Shown here one piece after another: positions 63,706 through 64,000 of a stretch of DNA of 64,000 nucleotides. The translations under genes were made by a program, and so were the position numbers. A model generated the notes under the pieces. The model was not told the origin of the DNA, made no database searches, and saw nothing but the letters and a program-made list of their open reading frames with translations. Within the stretch, counting starts at the first letter, position 1; each line of letters begins with the position of its first letter. Source of the DNA: Coffea arabica (taxonomy: Eukaryota; Streptophyta; Magnoliopsida; Gentianales; Rubiaceae); contig NC_092320.1 of assembly GCF_036785885.1 (NCBI RefSeq), positions 15,997,557 to 16,061,556 on the forward strand. Direction: 5' to 3'.

Positions 63706-64000
63706 TTATGCGCTGCCCTTGAAGATCTGAAGCTTACACTATGTACCCTATGTAGTCTATTATCACCATAGTTATTAAATCCACCCATGAATATTAATTT
63801 AATATTTATTAATATAAAATAATAATTTTAATATAAATAAAATATAAAATAAAGTATTTTTAGATACTAATTATTATGCACTGCCCCTAAAGATTTGAAG
63901 ATTACACTGTGTATCCTATGTAGTGTACTGTCACCATAGTTATTAAATCCTTGGTTGAACCGATGAATATTAATTTAATATTTATAAATATAAAATAGTA
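63706..64000. repeat. tandem repeat, 168-bp period, running off the window
   Basis: The block TTATGCGCTGCCCTTGAAGAT...CACCATAGTTATTAAATCC...ATGAATATTAATTTAATATTTAT starts at 63706 and again at 63874, with scattered substitutions. The second copy is cut by the window end, so the array may continue. Confidence 0.75.

Noticed and set aside
1..64000. CRISPR arrays, operons, ribosome-binding sites, rRNA or complete tRNA genes
   Set aside because: None seen. The window is plant nuclear DNA, and the short direct repeats present are microsatellites, LTRs or target duplications.

Overview
The window is nuclear DNA from a flowering plant, almost certainly a eudicot. It is AT-rich, has short exons with GT-AG introns, plant-only gene families (WIP zinc finger, HAK/KUP potassium transporter, plant Pol I largest subunit), tRNA-derived SINEs, foldback MITEs, LINE remnants and a Ty1/copia element. 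I cannot name the species from the sequence alone.

Five protein-coding genes can be assembled exon by exon, and every exon junction keeps frame. (1) 6235-8413, minus: a two-exon WIP-domain C2H2 zinc-finger transcription factor of 365 aa. (2) 18351-23308, minus: an eight-exon HAK5-like high-affinity K+ transporter of 780 aa, with one non-canonical GC-AG intron. (3) 25403-26191, minus: an intronless short-chain dehydrogenase/reductase of 262 aa. (4) 29768-34781, plus: a ten-exon LST8, the WD40 subunit of the TOR kinase complex, 315 aa. (5) 37362-63346, minus: a 21-exon NRPA1, the largest subunit of RNA polymerase I, 1679 aa. Genes 4 and 5 are convergent and their products belong to one growth-control axis (TOR signalling and rRNA synthesis), although the adjacency may be chance.

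The main structural event is a 5.2-kb copia retrotransposon (49097-54298) inside NRPA1 intron 9, antisense to the gene. It has a perfect 5-bp target-site duplication. Its two LTRs show no base substitution and differ only by a 24-bp tandem duplication in the 3' LTR, so the insertion is very young. Its gag-pol reading frame is broken by two frameshifts, so this copy probably depends on others to move.

The stretch 8.5-18.3 kb has no recognisable gene but many small non-autonomous elements: an 850-bp foldback element (about 11051-11897), a SINE whose tail was later invaded by a foldback MITE (12197-12682), a Mutator-type MITE with near-perfect 9-bp target duplication (14267-15086) whose end recurs in NRPA1 intron 16, and a clean tRNA-derived SINE with a 16-bp target duplication (16033-16179). 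LINE 3' remnants lie between LST8 and NRPA1 and inside NRPA1 intron 5. The first 6 kb hold only low-complexity sequence. I found no new multi-gene system. The most interesting items are the young retrotransposon in an essential gene, the nested SINE/MITE insertion, and the GC-AG intron in the K+ transporter.
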